Origin: Brevundimonas pondensis
GTDB taxonomy: Bacteria > Pseudomonadota > Alphaproteobacteria > Caulobacterales > Caulobacteraceae
NCBI RefSeq assembly: GCF_017487345.1
Contig: NZ_CP062006.1
Coordinates: 1,618,001-1,682,000 of the forward strand
Reading direction: 5' to 3'
DNA: 64,000 nucleotides
Below are positions 1 to 7,857 of the stretch, piece after piece. The position numbers were made by a program, and so were the translations under genes. The notes under the pieces are model-generated. The model was not told where the DNA came from, searched no databases, and saw nothing but the letters and a program-made list of their open reading frames with translations. Each line of letters opens with the position of its first letter. The stretch's first letter is position 1.

Positions 1-2
1 TC

Positions 3-38
3 ACCGCCGATCTGGCGCGGGTGGCGGGGGCGGCCTAA
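3..38 (+). CDS. 3' end of an upstream gene (partial)
   Basis: The first bases read as an open frame (T-A-D-L-A-R-V-A-G-A-A) closed by a TAA at 36-38. High-GC, alanine-rich codons resemble the neighbours, so this may be the C-terminus of a gene starting before the window. Eleven residues are too few to name a family or to exclude chance. Confidence 0.3.
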   Translation, partial: TADLARVAGAA

Positions 39-99
39 GCGAAATCGGTCTGAATGCGATTGCATTCGAACCCAGATATTCGCTCAAGACACAGCGATG

Positions 100-128
100 A
101 GCCTGATCCGGCGTCTGCAGATCAGGCT
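100..128. terminator. Hairpin at the 3' end of the fused membrane/spermidine synthase gene
   Basis: AGCCTGATC (100-108) and GATCAGGCT (120-128) form a perfect 9-bp stem with an 11-nt loop, directly beyond the stop codon of the minus-strand gene ending at 129. No clear T-tract follows on either strand, so it is terminator-like rather than a textbook intrinsic terminator. It could serve both that gene and a gene arriving from the left. Confidence 0.5.
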
Positions 129-2405
129 CTAGCCGTGGCCCTTCATCTGCCGGATCAGGGCGCCGAACAGGTTGACGTAGTCGTCGGTCCAGGGCCGTAC
201 CCCGGTCGGGGCCAGCTTGCGCCAGCGGCCGTCGCCCTTGAAGTCGGCGAGCCCCTCGGCGGTCGGTGAAATGGCCAGGGCTTCGGTCGAGGCCTCGGAC
301 ATCTCGGGGGCATTGGGCTGCTCGATATAGATCTGATGCAGGTCGGCGGCGCCCAACTGGCGTGCGGCGGCGACGGCCGGCATGGTGATCTCGAGGTTGC
401 GGTTGGACAGGTGCAGAACCACGACGCCGTTGGGCTTCAGGAGGTTCAGATAGCCCTCAATGGCCTCGACCGTCAGCAGATGCGTCGGCACAGCGTCGGA
501 CGAGAAGGCGTCGATGACCAACAGGTCGTATGTGCCTGGCGCTTCCTTGGCCATGGTCAGTCGCGCGTCGCCCAGAACGGTGCGGATCGGGCCGTCGGCG
601 CAGTGCGAGATATAGGTGAACCAGGACGGATCGCGCGACACGCGGTCCACCATGGGGTCGATCTCGAAGAAGGTCATTTCGTCTTCGGCGCGCTTGTAGG
701 CGGCCATGGCGCCGGAGCCTTGGCCCACGATGCCGATCTTGGCCGCCGGCGTGCGGGCCTGAATGCGCTGCGCCGCCTGACCCAAGGGCGTGGCGGTGGC
801 GTAGTACATGGTCGGGCTGCAGGCGAATCCGGGGGCGCGGGCCTGTGCGCCGTGCAGGGTCGTGCCATGCATCAGGACATGCACATCGCCGCCCATGCCG
901 TCGTCGCGCGTCACCGCCACGCGCATCACGCCGAAGAAGCTGCGCTCGGACAGGCTCCAGTCATAACCGCGCCCGACGTGATGGGCGGACAGGGTGATGA
1001 CAGCGATGATGATGGTGAACAGAACCGCGCGATCACGCACCAGGAAGGCGCAGATCGCCGCGCCACCGAGTATGACCTGCACCATTTGCAACCTCGCCTG
1101 GTCGCTTAGCAAGGCACGGAAGTCGGGATTATAGCGCATGAACTCCAGGATAATCGGCGGTGCAGCGGCAATGCCGATGCCGAGCAGAAGAATGAGTATG
1201 TCCTGACGTGACAGCGGACCTTCGCCCCACGGGCGGGCCAGGCCGACAAGGACCATAACCAGCGGATATTCCCACACGACGTTGAAGATTGTCGGGGCGA
1301 TCAGGGCGTTGAACGCTCCGCCGACCACGCCGCCCAGAGACAGCAGGAGGTAGAACTCGGTCAGTCGGTCTGGCGCGGGTCGTCGTGCGGCCAACCGCTG
1401 GTGACACATCAGGGCGGTGAAGAAGAAGGCGGCCAGATGTGCCAGCAACAGCAGCAGCCACTGGCCCGTATTCATACCCACCAGACTGACCACGACAGCG
1501 CCGAGCGCGGCCTGCAGCACGAGCGTCGTCGGCAAGCTGATCCACGGCTTCGCCTGGAAGGCGATGACGAAGGTCAGCAGATAAAGGGCCAGAGGCGCAA
1601 CCCAGAGGAAGGGGGCCGAGGCCACGTCGGTCGAGAGGTGAGCGGTGACGCCCAGCATGAGGCTGGATGGGGCGGCGGCCAGAAGAACCAGTATGCACTT
1701 CTCGCGCCAGGGGATGGGCGCGCTGACAGCCAGGGGCGCGGGCTCGGCAGTATCCCGAACGCGTCGTCGCCAGACTGCGGCGGCCAGCACGATCACCAGG
1801 ATGACGAACAGGCCATAGCCTCCGGTCCATGTCGATCTTTGGCCTGACAGGGACATCAGGGGTTCGATCAGGGCCGGGTAGGCCAGCAGAGCCAGGAAGC
1901 TGCCGAGATTGGAGGCGGCGTAGAGGACATAGGGGTTCTGGCCATCGGCATGGCCCGCGCGAACCCGCGCATACCAGGCCTGCAGCAGGGGTGCGGTCGC
2001 CGACAGGACGGCGAACGGCGCACCGACCGACAAGGCCAGCGTGGCCAGTAGCCAGGCGGTAGGCGCGGCGGGGTTCGGCTCGCCCAGCAGGCCGCTGATC
2101 TGCAACGGCAGGAACAGGGCCGCCGCCAGCAGCAGGGTCAGATGAATGGCGGCCTGCCACTTCAGGGATCGCACCCTTTGCAGCAGGTGGGCGTAGCCAT
2201 AGCCGACCAGAAGCGCCGTCTGGAAGAAGACCATCGAGGTGTTCCACACCGACGGTGATCCTCCCAGCATGGGCAAGACCAGTTTCGTCACCATGGGCTG
2301 GATGACAAAAACCAGCGACGCCGACGTGAATATGGCGACGGCGAACAGCGCGGGTGTTATCGCGTCGACCTTGCGAAAGGCCGTCGTCATGGTGGAATCG
2401 GTCAT
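129..2405 (-). CDS. Fused membrane protein with C-terminal spermidine synthase-like domain
   Basis: The 758-residue product has a hydrophobic N-terminal part of about 480 residues with many membrane segments. The C-terminal domain is soluble and of the spermidine synthase/SAM-methyltransferase type. In that domain, from about residue 556, a glycine-rich IGIVGQGSGAM loop is followed by FFEIDPMV and, further on, VIDAFSSDAVP, as in polyamine aminopropyltransferases. Fused proteins of this kind are common in proteobacteria, but their substrate is unproven and polyamine synthesis should not be assumed. The ATG at 2405 is taken as the start. It is divergent from the cinA-like gene and shares an 85-bp intergenic region with it. 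Confidence 0.85.
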   Translation of the reverse strand: MTDSTMTTAFRKVDAITPALFAVAIFTSASLVFVIQPMVTKLVLPMLGGSPSVWNTSMVFFQTALLVGYGYAHLLQRVRSLKWQAAIHLTLLLAAALFLPLQISGLLGEPNPAAPTAWLLATLALSVGAPFAVLSATAPLLQAWYARVRAGHADGQNPYVLYAASNLGSFLALLAYPALIEPLMSLSGQRSTWTGGYGLFVILVIVLAAAVWRRRVRDTAEPAPLAVSAPIPWREKCILVLLAAAPSSLMLGVTAHLSTDVASAPFLWVAPLALYLLTFVIAFQAKPWISLPTTLVLQAALGAVVVSLVGMNTGQWLLLLLAHLAAFFFTALMCHQRLAARRPAPDRLTEFYLLLSLGGVVGGAFNALIAPTIFNVVWEYPLVMVLVGLARPWGEGPLSRQDILILLLGIGIAAAPPIILEFMRYNPDFRALLSDQARLQMVQVILGGAAICAFLVRDRAVLFTIIIAVITLSAHHVGRGYDWSLSERSFFGVMRVAVTRDDGMGGDVHVLMHGTTLHGAQARAPGFACSPTMYYATATPLGQAAQRIQARTPAAKIGIVGQGSGAMAAYKRAEDEMTFFEIDPMVDRVSRDPSWFTYISHCADGPIRTVLGDARLTMAKEAPGTYDLLVIDAFSSDAVPTHLLTVEAIEGYLNLLKPNGVVVLHLSNRNLEITMPAVAAARQLGAADLHQIYIEQPNAPEMSEASTEALAISPTAEGLADFKGDGRWRKLAPTGVRPWTDDYVNLFGALIRQMKGHG

Positions 2406-2456
2406 TCGCGATCCGCTGGCATCGGCGCGGTCGAAAGGACCACCCCTTGTTCAACG

Positions 2457-2471
2457 GGTTTAGCCCGACTC
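2457..2471 (-). promoter_or_regulatory. Candidate promoter with CcrM site for the fused membrane gene
   Basis: Read on the minus strand, GCTAAACC (2464-2457) matches seven of eight positions of the Caulobacter housekeeping -10 consensus GCTANAWC. A GAGTC (GANTC, CcrM methylation) site lies just upstream at 2467-2471. No good -35 is visible. A weak -35 with GANTC near the -10 is the arrangement described for GcrA-dependent promoters, but that role is inference. Confidence 0.35.
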
Positions 2472-2490
2472 GCAGACGGAGCGCATAGTC

Positions 2491-2985
2491 ATGTTCCCTG
2501 AGGATATTCAGGCTGCTGCCGAAAATGTGGTCCAGGCGGCGATCAAGGCGGGCGTTCTGATCGCCACGGCGGAAAGTTGCACCGGCGGTCTGGTGTTCGG
2601 GGCGCTGACGGCGGTCGCTGGTTCGTCGGCGGCGCTGGACCGGGGCTTCATCACCTACAGCAATGAGGCCAAGGCCGAACTGCTGGGCGTGTCCGAGGGG
2701 CTGTTGACCCAGTTCGGAGCGGTGTCGGAACCCGTGGCGCGGGCGATGGCGCTTGGGGCGGTTGATCGTTCTCGGGCCGCTGCATCGGTGTCCATCACAG
2801 GGGTAGCGGGTCCAGGCGGCGGTTCATTGGAAAAGCCTGTCGGCTTGGTGCATTTCGCCGCCGTTGGACCCAGGGGCGGCGTTGTTCACGTGGAGCGTCA
2901 GTTCGGCGAGATCGGGCGCGAGGCGGTGAGGCTGGAAAGTGTTCGCGTGGCCCTGGCCCTGTTGATGGACGCGGTGAGCGCATGA
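2491..2985 (+). CDS. CinA-family nicotinamide-nucleotide amidohydrolase (PncC-type)
   Basis: This 164-residue protein is the stand-alone C-terminal CinA domain, about the usual length for PncC. It has the typical ATAESCTGGL segment near residue 30 and the SITGVAGPGGGS loop near residue 100. The family deamidates nicotinamide mononucleotide to nicotinate mononucleotide, recycling NMN released by DNA ligase or other pyridine-nucleotide breakdown. The N-terminal CinA (COG1058) domain is absent, which is usual in proteobacteria. Its stop overlaps the next start by four bases (ATGA), so it is probably co-transcribed with the TusA-like gene. Confidence 0.88.
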   Translation: MFPEDIQAAAENVVQAAIKAGVLIATAESCTGGLVFGALTAVAGSSAALDRGFITYSNEAKAELLGVSEGLLTQFGAVSEPVARAMALGAVDRSRAAASVSITGVAGPGGGSLEKPVGLVHFAAVGPRGGVVHVERQFGEIGREAVRLESVRVALALLMDAVSA

Positions 2986-3224
2986 CGGCGCCTGTCCTGG
3001 TCGATGCGCGAGGGCACCGCTGCCCGGTGCCCAGTCTGAGGCTGCGCAAGGCGATGGCGGGGCAGGCTCCGGGTGTGCGCCTGATCCTGCTCGCCACGGA
3101 TCCGATGGCGCGGATCGACGTACCCTATCTGATGGGGGATCTGGGCGGGACTGTATGCGAGATCGAGGAGCTGGACGGAATCCTGCGCATTACTGTCGAG
3201 ATTGGCGCCGTTCCGAGAGGTTGA
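2982..3224 (+). CDS. TusA-family sulfurtransferase-like protein
   Basis: The 80-residue product begins with a short strand and then the family motif C-P-x-P (C14-P-V-P17), placed as in TusA, where the cysteine carries a persulfide. TusA proteins relay sulfur for tRNA thiolation, molybdenum cofactor or other sulfur chemistry; which partner is served here cannot be told. It overlaps the upstream cinA-like gene by 4 nt (ATGA), indicating translational coupling. Its 3' end overlaps the convergent YihY gene by 35 nt, an unusually long tail-to-tail overlap. Confidence 0.85.
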   Translation: MTAPVLVDARGHRCPVPSLRLRKAMAGQAPGVRLILLATDPMARIDVPYLMGDLGGTVCEIEELDGILRITVEIGAVPRG

Positions 3225-4152
3225 CGACTGACGCGCCGGTTTCGACCTCGGGTTCCTCAGGTTTCCAGGCGATTTCCAGTTCCGTGGCGAAAGCGCCGCC
3301 ATAGAAGATGGCGTTGACGTTCCACGACAGCCAGATCAGCAGGACCACCACTGCGCCGACCGAGCCATAGGTGGCCCCGAGTTGGGCGATCTGTTCGACA
3401 TAGATGGCGCACAGCCACGAGAAGAAGGTGGACATGACGGTGGCGATCAGTCCGCCCACAATGGCCGGCTTCCATGCAACCCGCGTCGCATGGGACATGG
3501 CGTAGCGATAGAGCATGGCCAGCCCGAGCCATAGTCCCAGAGCTGGCCACAGCCCGTCCAGCGGCAGGACCAGCAGACCGACCGGGTCTTCGGCGTGGGC
3601 GTGTTCCATCAGTCGCGAGGTCACGACCGCGCCTGACACCACGGTGAACAGGACGAAGGCGGCCAGGGCGACGAGGAAGGCGAGCATGTTGAACTTGAAG
3701 AAGCCGTGCGGCTCCGTCTCGTCGTGAATCAGGTTCAGCCCGGCTAGCAAGGCCTTGAAACCGCGATGCGCGGCATAGGCGCCGATGATCAGGGCCAGGG
3801 CGCTCTGGGCCGAGACCGTGCGCGCCGAGGCGTTCGCCAGGCGGTTGATCTCGTTCAGGAAGATGGACCGCGCGGCGTGAGGAACGACATCGGCCAGGGC
3901 CGCAGCCTGTTCACTGACCTGTCCGATGGAAAGGACGACCTTATAGAAGCCGATCAGGATGGCGATGGCGGGAAAGACGGCCAGAAGGGCGAAGAAGGAG
4001 ACGCCGCCCGTATAGAGCATAACGTCGCGTCCCCAACTGCGGGTGAACGCGCGAACCGCCAGCTTGCCCCAGAACAGGGGCAGGGCCGTCAAACGGGTTT
4101 CCTGGTTCAAGCCTTCGCCTCGGCAGTCTTCAAAGCGACCGATTAACCTCAT
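3190..4152 (-). CDS. YihY/BrkB-family inner membrane protein
   Basis: A polytopic membrane protein whose N-terminal region has the family's SFFALLAVFPAIAIL helix, followed by about five more hydrophobic segments and a polar tail. The family was once called ribonuclease BN in error, and its molecular function is unsettled. The open frame extends upstream to an ATG at 4215. I prefer the ATG at 4152 (320 residues), because the 21 extra residues look non-conserved and low-complexity, but the start is uncertain. It converges on and overlaps the TusA-like gene. Confidence 0.82.
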   Translation of the reverse strand: MRLIGRFEDCRGEGLNQETRLTALPLFWGKLAVRAFTRSWGRDVMLYTGGVSFFALLAVFPAIAILIGFYKVVLSIGQVSEQAAALADVVPHAARSIFLNEINRLANASARTVSAQSALALIIGAYAAHRGFKALLAGLNLIHDETEPHGFFKFNMLAFLVALAAFVLFTVVSGAVVTSRLMEHAHAEDPVGLLVLPLDGLWPALGLWLGLAMLYRYAMSHATRVAWKPAIVGGLIATVMSTFFSWLCAIYVEQIAQLGATYGSVGAVVVLLIWLSWNVNAIFYGGAFATELEIAWKPEEPEVETGASVVNLSERRQSRQ

Positions 4153-4302
4153 TCGCCCTAAGGGGAAACCCCGGAGCTCGGGTTGAATTTGTAACGCTGG
4201 CGATACGCGCCCCATTGCTAGAGCAGCGAGGTGGTCGGTATCATCGAAGCGGCTTGGAACATCGGCGTCGGGGGCGAACCGACCAGGCCTAGGAGAGACT
4301 GA

Positions 4303-5607
4303 TTGGATCCCGATCCGCGCGTACTGGTCGTCGCTGTTGATGACGTCCTGGTCGGCCCTCTGTGCGAGGGACTGGACCAGTTGGGGTGGCCCACGATCAC
4401 GGCGCGGACGGCGGACGCCGCCGTCCTGGCGCTGAAGGATACCGCGGTCGTCGCTGCTGTAGTGGCGCTACGCGGGCTGGAAGGGCAGGCGACGGTCGCC
4501 CGGCTACGGGACGCCGCAGCGCCGCGTTACCTGCCAATCCTGATGATCGGAGGCGACGCTGTCGAGGGCGGCGATGTCGACCTGATGATGTCGTCACCCC
4601 CACACCCGGCCCAGGCCGCCCTGCGGCTGGAGCAGTTGACCCGGGCCGGGATCGCCGAGGAGGAATTCCGCCTGAGACAGGCGACTTTCGCCGCTCATGG
4701 CGTTTCGCTGCAAGCGCCCGATGTGGGGGAAACACCCCTGCAAATTTTGACGGCGGGCGCGGCCGATCGTCGTTTCCTGGCCATGGCCAACGCTCTCGCG
4801 GCGGCGGGCGCCGAGGTCGTCGCAGCACCCACGCCCTACACGGCGTTCGACTATCTGCATGAGCGAGCCTTTGACGCCGCCGTGCTGTGGGGGGGGCAGG
4901 ATCATGCGCCCGCTCTGTCGATTGCATCGGGCATGAAACGGAACACCCGTCTCTATCATATTCCACTGATCCTCTACCTGCGAGGCGCGGCCGGGGTCGA
5001 ACTGGCCGACCTGTTCCGCCGCGGCTTCGCCGACGTTGCAGCGGCCGAAACGCCTGAGGATGAAACCGCTGAACGAGTGCTGGCTCTGGCGCGCAACCAT
5101 CGTCGACGGCAGGCCATTCGCCGGGCGCTGGATTCGGTGCGCGGGTCGGATCTTATGGATGCCGCGACCGGACTGTTCACGCGCGATCTGTTCGCCTCGC
5201 ATCTGGCGCGCGTGGCCGAGGGCGCACGGCTGCGCAACCGGGCGCTGTCAGTCTGCGTCCTGCGGGTGGCCGAACGCGAACAGGTCATCCAGGCTCGTAG
5301 CGGCGGCTGGCTGGATCGCGCCATGCCTCAGATCGGCGCTATGGTGTCGCGTCTGGTGCGGGTCGAAGACACGGCGGCGCGTCTGGGGCCGGAATTGTTC
5401 GCTCTGGTGTTGCCTGCGACGGGAGCAGCGGCCGCGCGGATGGCGGCGGAGCGAATTTCGGCGGTTATCGCCTGCACCGCATTCGACGCCGGCAAGGACC
5501 GCTCGCCCTTCGTAGTTGAGTTCGATGTCGGCGTGGCCGAGATGCAGGATGGTGAAACGCCCGCCGCTGTTCTGGAGCGGGCGTCCGCCAATCTCATCAA
5601 GGTTTAG
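4303..5607 (+). CDS. popA: PopA-like c-di-GMP effector (REC-REC-degenerate GGDEF)
   Basis: The 434-residue protein has the PleD-like layout of two receiver-like domains and a C-terminal GGDEF domain. The catalytic GGDEF motif is replaced by LGPEL (361-365), so it should not make c-di-GMP. The inhibitory-site motif RxxD is intact as RVED (353-356) with the canonical four-residue spacing. That combination is the hallmark of Caulobacter PopA, which binds c-di-GMP, goes to the incoming stalked pole and helps deliver CtrA to ClpXP through RcdA. The start is TTG with AGGAGA six bases upstream. The gene is convergent with ispDF, with a 4-nt overlap. Confidence 0.85.
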   Translation: MDPDPRVLVVAVDDVLVGPLCEGLDQLGWPTITARTADAAVLALKDTAVVAAVVALRGLEGQATVARLRDAAAPRYLPILMIGGDAVEGGDVDLMMSSPPHPAQAALRLEQLTRAGIAEEEFRLRQATFAAHGVSLQAPDVGETPLQILTAGAADRRFLAMANALAAAGAEVVAAPTPYTAFDYLHERAFDAAVLWGGQDHAPALSIASGMKRNTRLYHIPLILYLRGAAGVELADLFRRGFADVAAAETPEDETAERVLALARNHRRRQAIRRALDSVRGSDLMDAATGLFTRDLFASHLARVAEGARLRNRALSVCVLRVAEREQVIQARSGGWLDRAMPQIGAMVSRLVRVEDTAARLGPELFALVLPATGAAAARMAAERISAVIACTAFDAGKDRSPFVVEFDVGVAEMQDGETPAAVLERASANLIKV

Positions 5608-6740
5608 GCGGGCAGTTCCACCGAAGCCACCGCCTGGGCAGCCAGGCCTTCGCCGCGGCCGGTGAAACCCAGGGCCTCGGTCGTGGTCGCCTTGACGCTG
5701 ACGGCGTCGAGCGGAAGGTTCAGCAGTTCGGCCAGGCGTTCGCGCATGGCCAGCCGATGCGGCTTTACCTTGGGCTGCTCGCAGATCAGCGTGACGTCGA
5801 CATTGACGATCCGTCCGCCACGCGCAGTTACGCGCTCTGCCGCATGGGCCAGGAAGCGGTCGGAAGAGGCGCCCTTCCATTTCGGATCACTGGGCGGGAA
5901 GTGGTCGCCGATATCGCCCTCGGCGATGGCCCCCAGGATGGCGTCGGTCAGGGCGTGCAAACCCGCGTCGGCATCCGAGTGGCCGATCAGGGTCTGGTCG
6001 TGCGGGATCTCGACGCCGCATAGCCAGACCGAGGTTCCTGGTCCCCAGCGATGAACGTCATAACCCTGGCCGATGCGGAGAGTCTTGGGCAGCAGGGCCT
6101 CGGCCATGGCGAAATCCTCAGGATAGGTCAGTTTCATCAAACGGGCGTCGCCTTCGACCAGGCGCACACGACCGCCGACGCGTTCGACAACGGCGGCTTC
6201 GTCGGTAGGGGCGTCGGTATCGCGCCAGGCGGCGTAGGCGTCACGGATGGTGTTCAGGCGGAAAGCTTGCGGCGTCTGGGCGCGCCATAAGCCTTCGCGG
6301 TCGATACTACCCACCACCAGGTCATCCGCGCCGCGACGCAGGCTGTCGGCCACGGGCAGGCCGGGCACGGCGCCGTCGGCGTCACTCAAGGCGTCGAGCA
6401 GGCGGTTGACTACGGATGCGCTCAGGAAGGGGCGCGCTGCGTCGTGGATCAGAACCGGCGCATCGTCGGCGACGTCAAGCGCGGCGAGGCCGGCTTGAAC
6501 CGAGGCGGCGCGTGTGGCGCCGCCGGCGACCGTTCGCCATCCCGCCAGACCGGCCAGGGCCTCGGCGGCGCGTGGTTCGGCGCCGGGCGTGACCACGACG
6601 ACGACCGAATCGGCGCCCGCCTTCAGCAGAGCCTCGACCGACCAGCGCACTACGGGCCGGCCGCCGACGACCCGCCACTGCTTGTCGCCACCGGCCCTGG
6701 AGCCCGAACCGGCCGCTACTACGATTGCTGAGAATGCCAT
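5604..6740 (-). CDS. ispDF: Bifunctional IspD/IspF enzyme of the MEP isoprenoid pathway
   Basis: The 378-residue fusion starts with the IspD nucleotide-binding signature ([12 protein letters not shown]...KQW), which transfers CMP to methylerythritol 4-phosphate. From about residue 217 it continues into IspF, seen by the metal-binding GQGYDVHRW motif, the [17 protein letters not shown] segment and a C-terminal [16 protein letters not shown]. IspF cyclises the product to methylerythritol 2,4-cyclodiphosphate. Such fusions are typical of alphaproteobacteria. The gene is transcribed away from dusB and overlaps the end of popA by 4 nt. Confidence 0.97.
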   Translation of the reverse strand: MAFSAIVVAAGSGSRAGGDKQWRVVGGRPVVRWSVEALLKAGADSVVVVVTPGAEPRAAEALAGLAGWRTVAGGATRAASVQAGLAALDVADDAPVLIHDAARPFLSASVVNRLLDALSDADGAVPGLPVADSLRRGADDLVVGSIDREGLWRAQTPQAFRLNTIRDAYAAWRDTDAPTDEAAVVERVGGRVRLVEGDARLMKLTYPEDFAMAEALLPKTLRIGQGYDVHRWGPGTSVWLCGVEIPHDQTLIGHSDADAGLHALTDAILGAIAEGDIGDHFPPSDPKWKGASSDRFLAHAAERVTARGGRIVNVDVTLICEQPKVKPHRLAMRERLAELLNLPLDAVSVKATTTEALGFTGRGEGLAAQAVASVELPA

Positions 6741-6768
6741 GTCGGCCTTCTAAGCGCCCCAGTTCCGC

Positions 6769-6798
6769 TTGACGAGAGGCTGAACAGTCGGCGGTAAG
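6769..6798 (+). promoter_or_regulatory. Candidate promoter of the dusB-ntrYX operon
   Basis: TTGACG at 6769-6774 is followed after 17-18 nt by a weak -10-like CGGTAA/GGTAAG (6792-6798). The expected start of transcription falls on or next to the dusB ATG at 6805, which would give a nearly leaderless mRNA. The -35 is good and the -10 is poor, so this is tentative. Confidence 0.3.
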
Positions 6799-6804
6799 GG
6801 CGGC

Positions 6805-7857
6805 ATGAACGCAGGATTGCAAATTGGAGACGTGCGGATCGCCGGACGGGTGCTGATGGCCCCGATGACCGGGATCACCGACCTGCCGTTCCGCGTGCTC
6901 GCCTCAAGGCTGGGCGCGGCCTATGTGGCGACCGAGATGGTCGCCTCCGCTGAATTGGCGCGCGGACGGCCTGACGTGGTGCGTCGCGCCGCCGTGGGCG
7001 GGGGGTTGCCTTTGACCGTGATCCAGTTGGTCGGCGGCGATCCGGAAGTCATGGCCGAGGGCGCGCGCATGGCCGAGAAGGCCGGGGCGGACATCATCGA
7101 CCTGAATTTCGGCTGTCCGGCGAAAGAGGTGACCGGCGCAGCCTGTGGTTCGGCCCTCATGCGAACGCCGGAACGAGCAACGGCCATCATGGCGGCGGTT
7201 GTCGCAGCGGTCAGCCGACCGGTCACGGTCAAGATGCGCCTGGGTTGGGACGAGAACAGTCACAACGCCGCTGAACTGGCGAGGCGGGCGGCGGACCTTG
7301 GCGTGGCGGCGGTCACCGTGCACGGCCGCACCCGCAAACAGTTCTACACCGGCATCGCCGACTGGGGAGCCGTGGCTGAGGTCAAGCAGGCGGTGTCTAT
7401 TCCGGTCATCGTCAATGGCGATATCATCACGGCGGAACAGGCTAGAGAGGCCCTGACCCTGTCCGGGGCCGATGGTCTGATGCTGGGGCGCGGGGTCTAT
7501 GGCCGCCCGTGGCTAGCGGCCCATCTGGAACAGGCGCTGGCCGACGGGACGCGATTGCAGGAGCCTGGTCGCGAAGAGCGACTGGCTATTGTCATCGAGC
7601 ATCTGCGCGGGTCGGTCGCCTTCTATGGCCTGCCTCTGGGTCTCAAGATGTTCCGCAAGCATCTGGGCTGGTATATTGAGCAGGCGCCGTGGCCCGATGA
7701 TCCTCTGGAGCGTCGCGCCGCCAAGGCGCGGCTTTGCCGGCTGGAGACGCCGCTGGAAGTCGAGCAGGCGCTTTCCGCGCTTTGGCGACCTGCGGTGGAT
7801 CAATTCAGCAACTCTGGTGTTGAAAACCTGCCACAGCTGGTTGAAGCTGCGAGGTGA
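6805..7857 (+). CDS. dusB: tRNA-dihydrouridine synthase DusB (NifR3)
   Basis: The 350-residue flavoenzyme has the Dus N-terminal motif MAPMTGITDLPFR. Its active-site segment is LNFGCPAKEVTGAACGSALM, with the catalytic cysteine near residue 104, and VHGRTRKQFYTG and an FMN-phosphate site (LMLGRGVYGRPWL) follow. It reduces uridine to dihydrouridine in tRNA D-loops using FMN and NADPH. In many alphaproteobacteria this gene (nifR3) heads the nifR3-ntrB-ntrC-ntrY-ntrX cluster. Here ntrY follows directly with overlapping stop and start, so ntrBC are missing from the locus. Confidence 0.96.
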   Translation: MNAGLQIGDVRIAGRVLMAPMTGITDLPFRVLASRLGAAYVATEMVASAELARGRPDVVRRAAVGGGLPLTVIQLVGGDPEVMAEGARMAEKAGADIIDLNFGCPAKEVTGAACGSALMRTPERATAIMAAVVAAVSRPVTVKMRLGWDENSHNAAELARRAADLGVAAVTVHGRTRKQFYTGIADWGAVAEVKQAVSIPVIVNGDIITAEQAREALTLSGADGLMLGRGVYGRPWLAAHLEQALADGTRLQEPGREERLAIVIEHLRGSVAFYGLPLGLKMFRKHLGWYIEQAPWPDDPLERRAAKARLCRLETPLEVEQALSALWRPAVDQFSNSGVENLPQLVEAAR

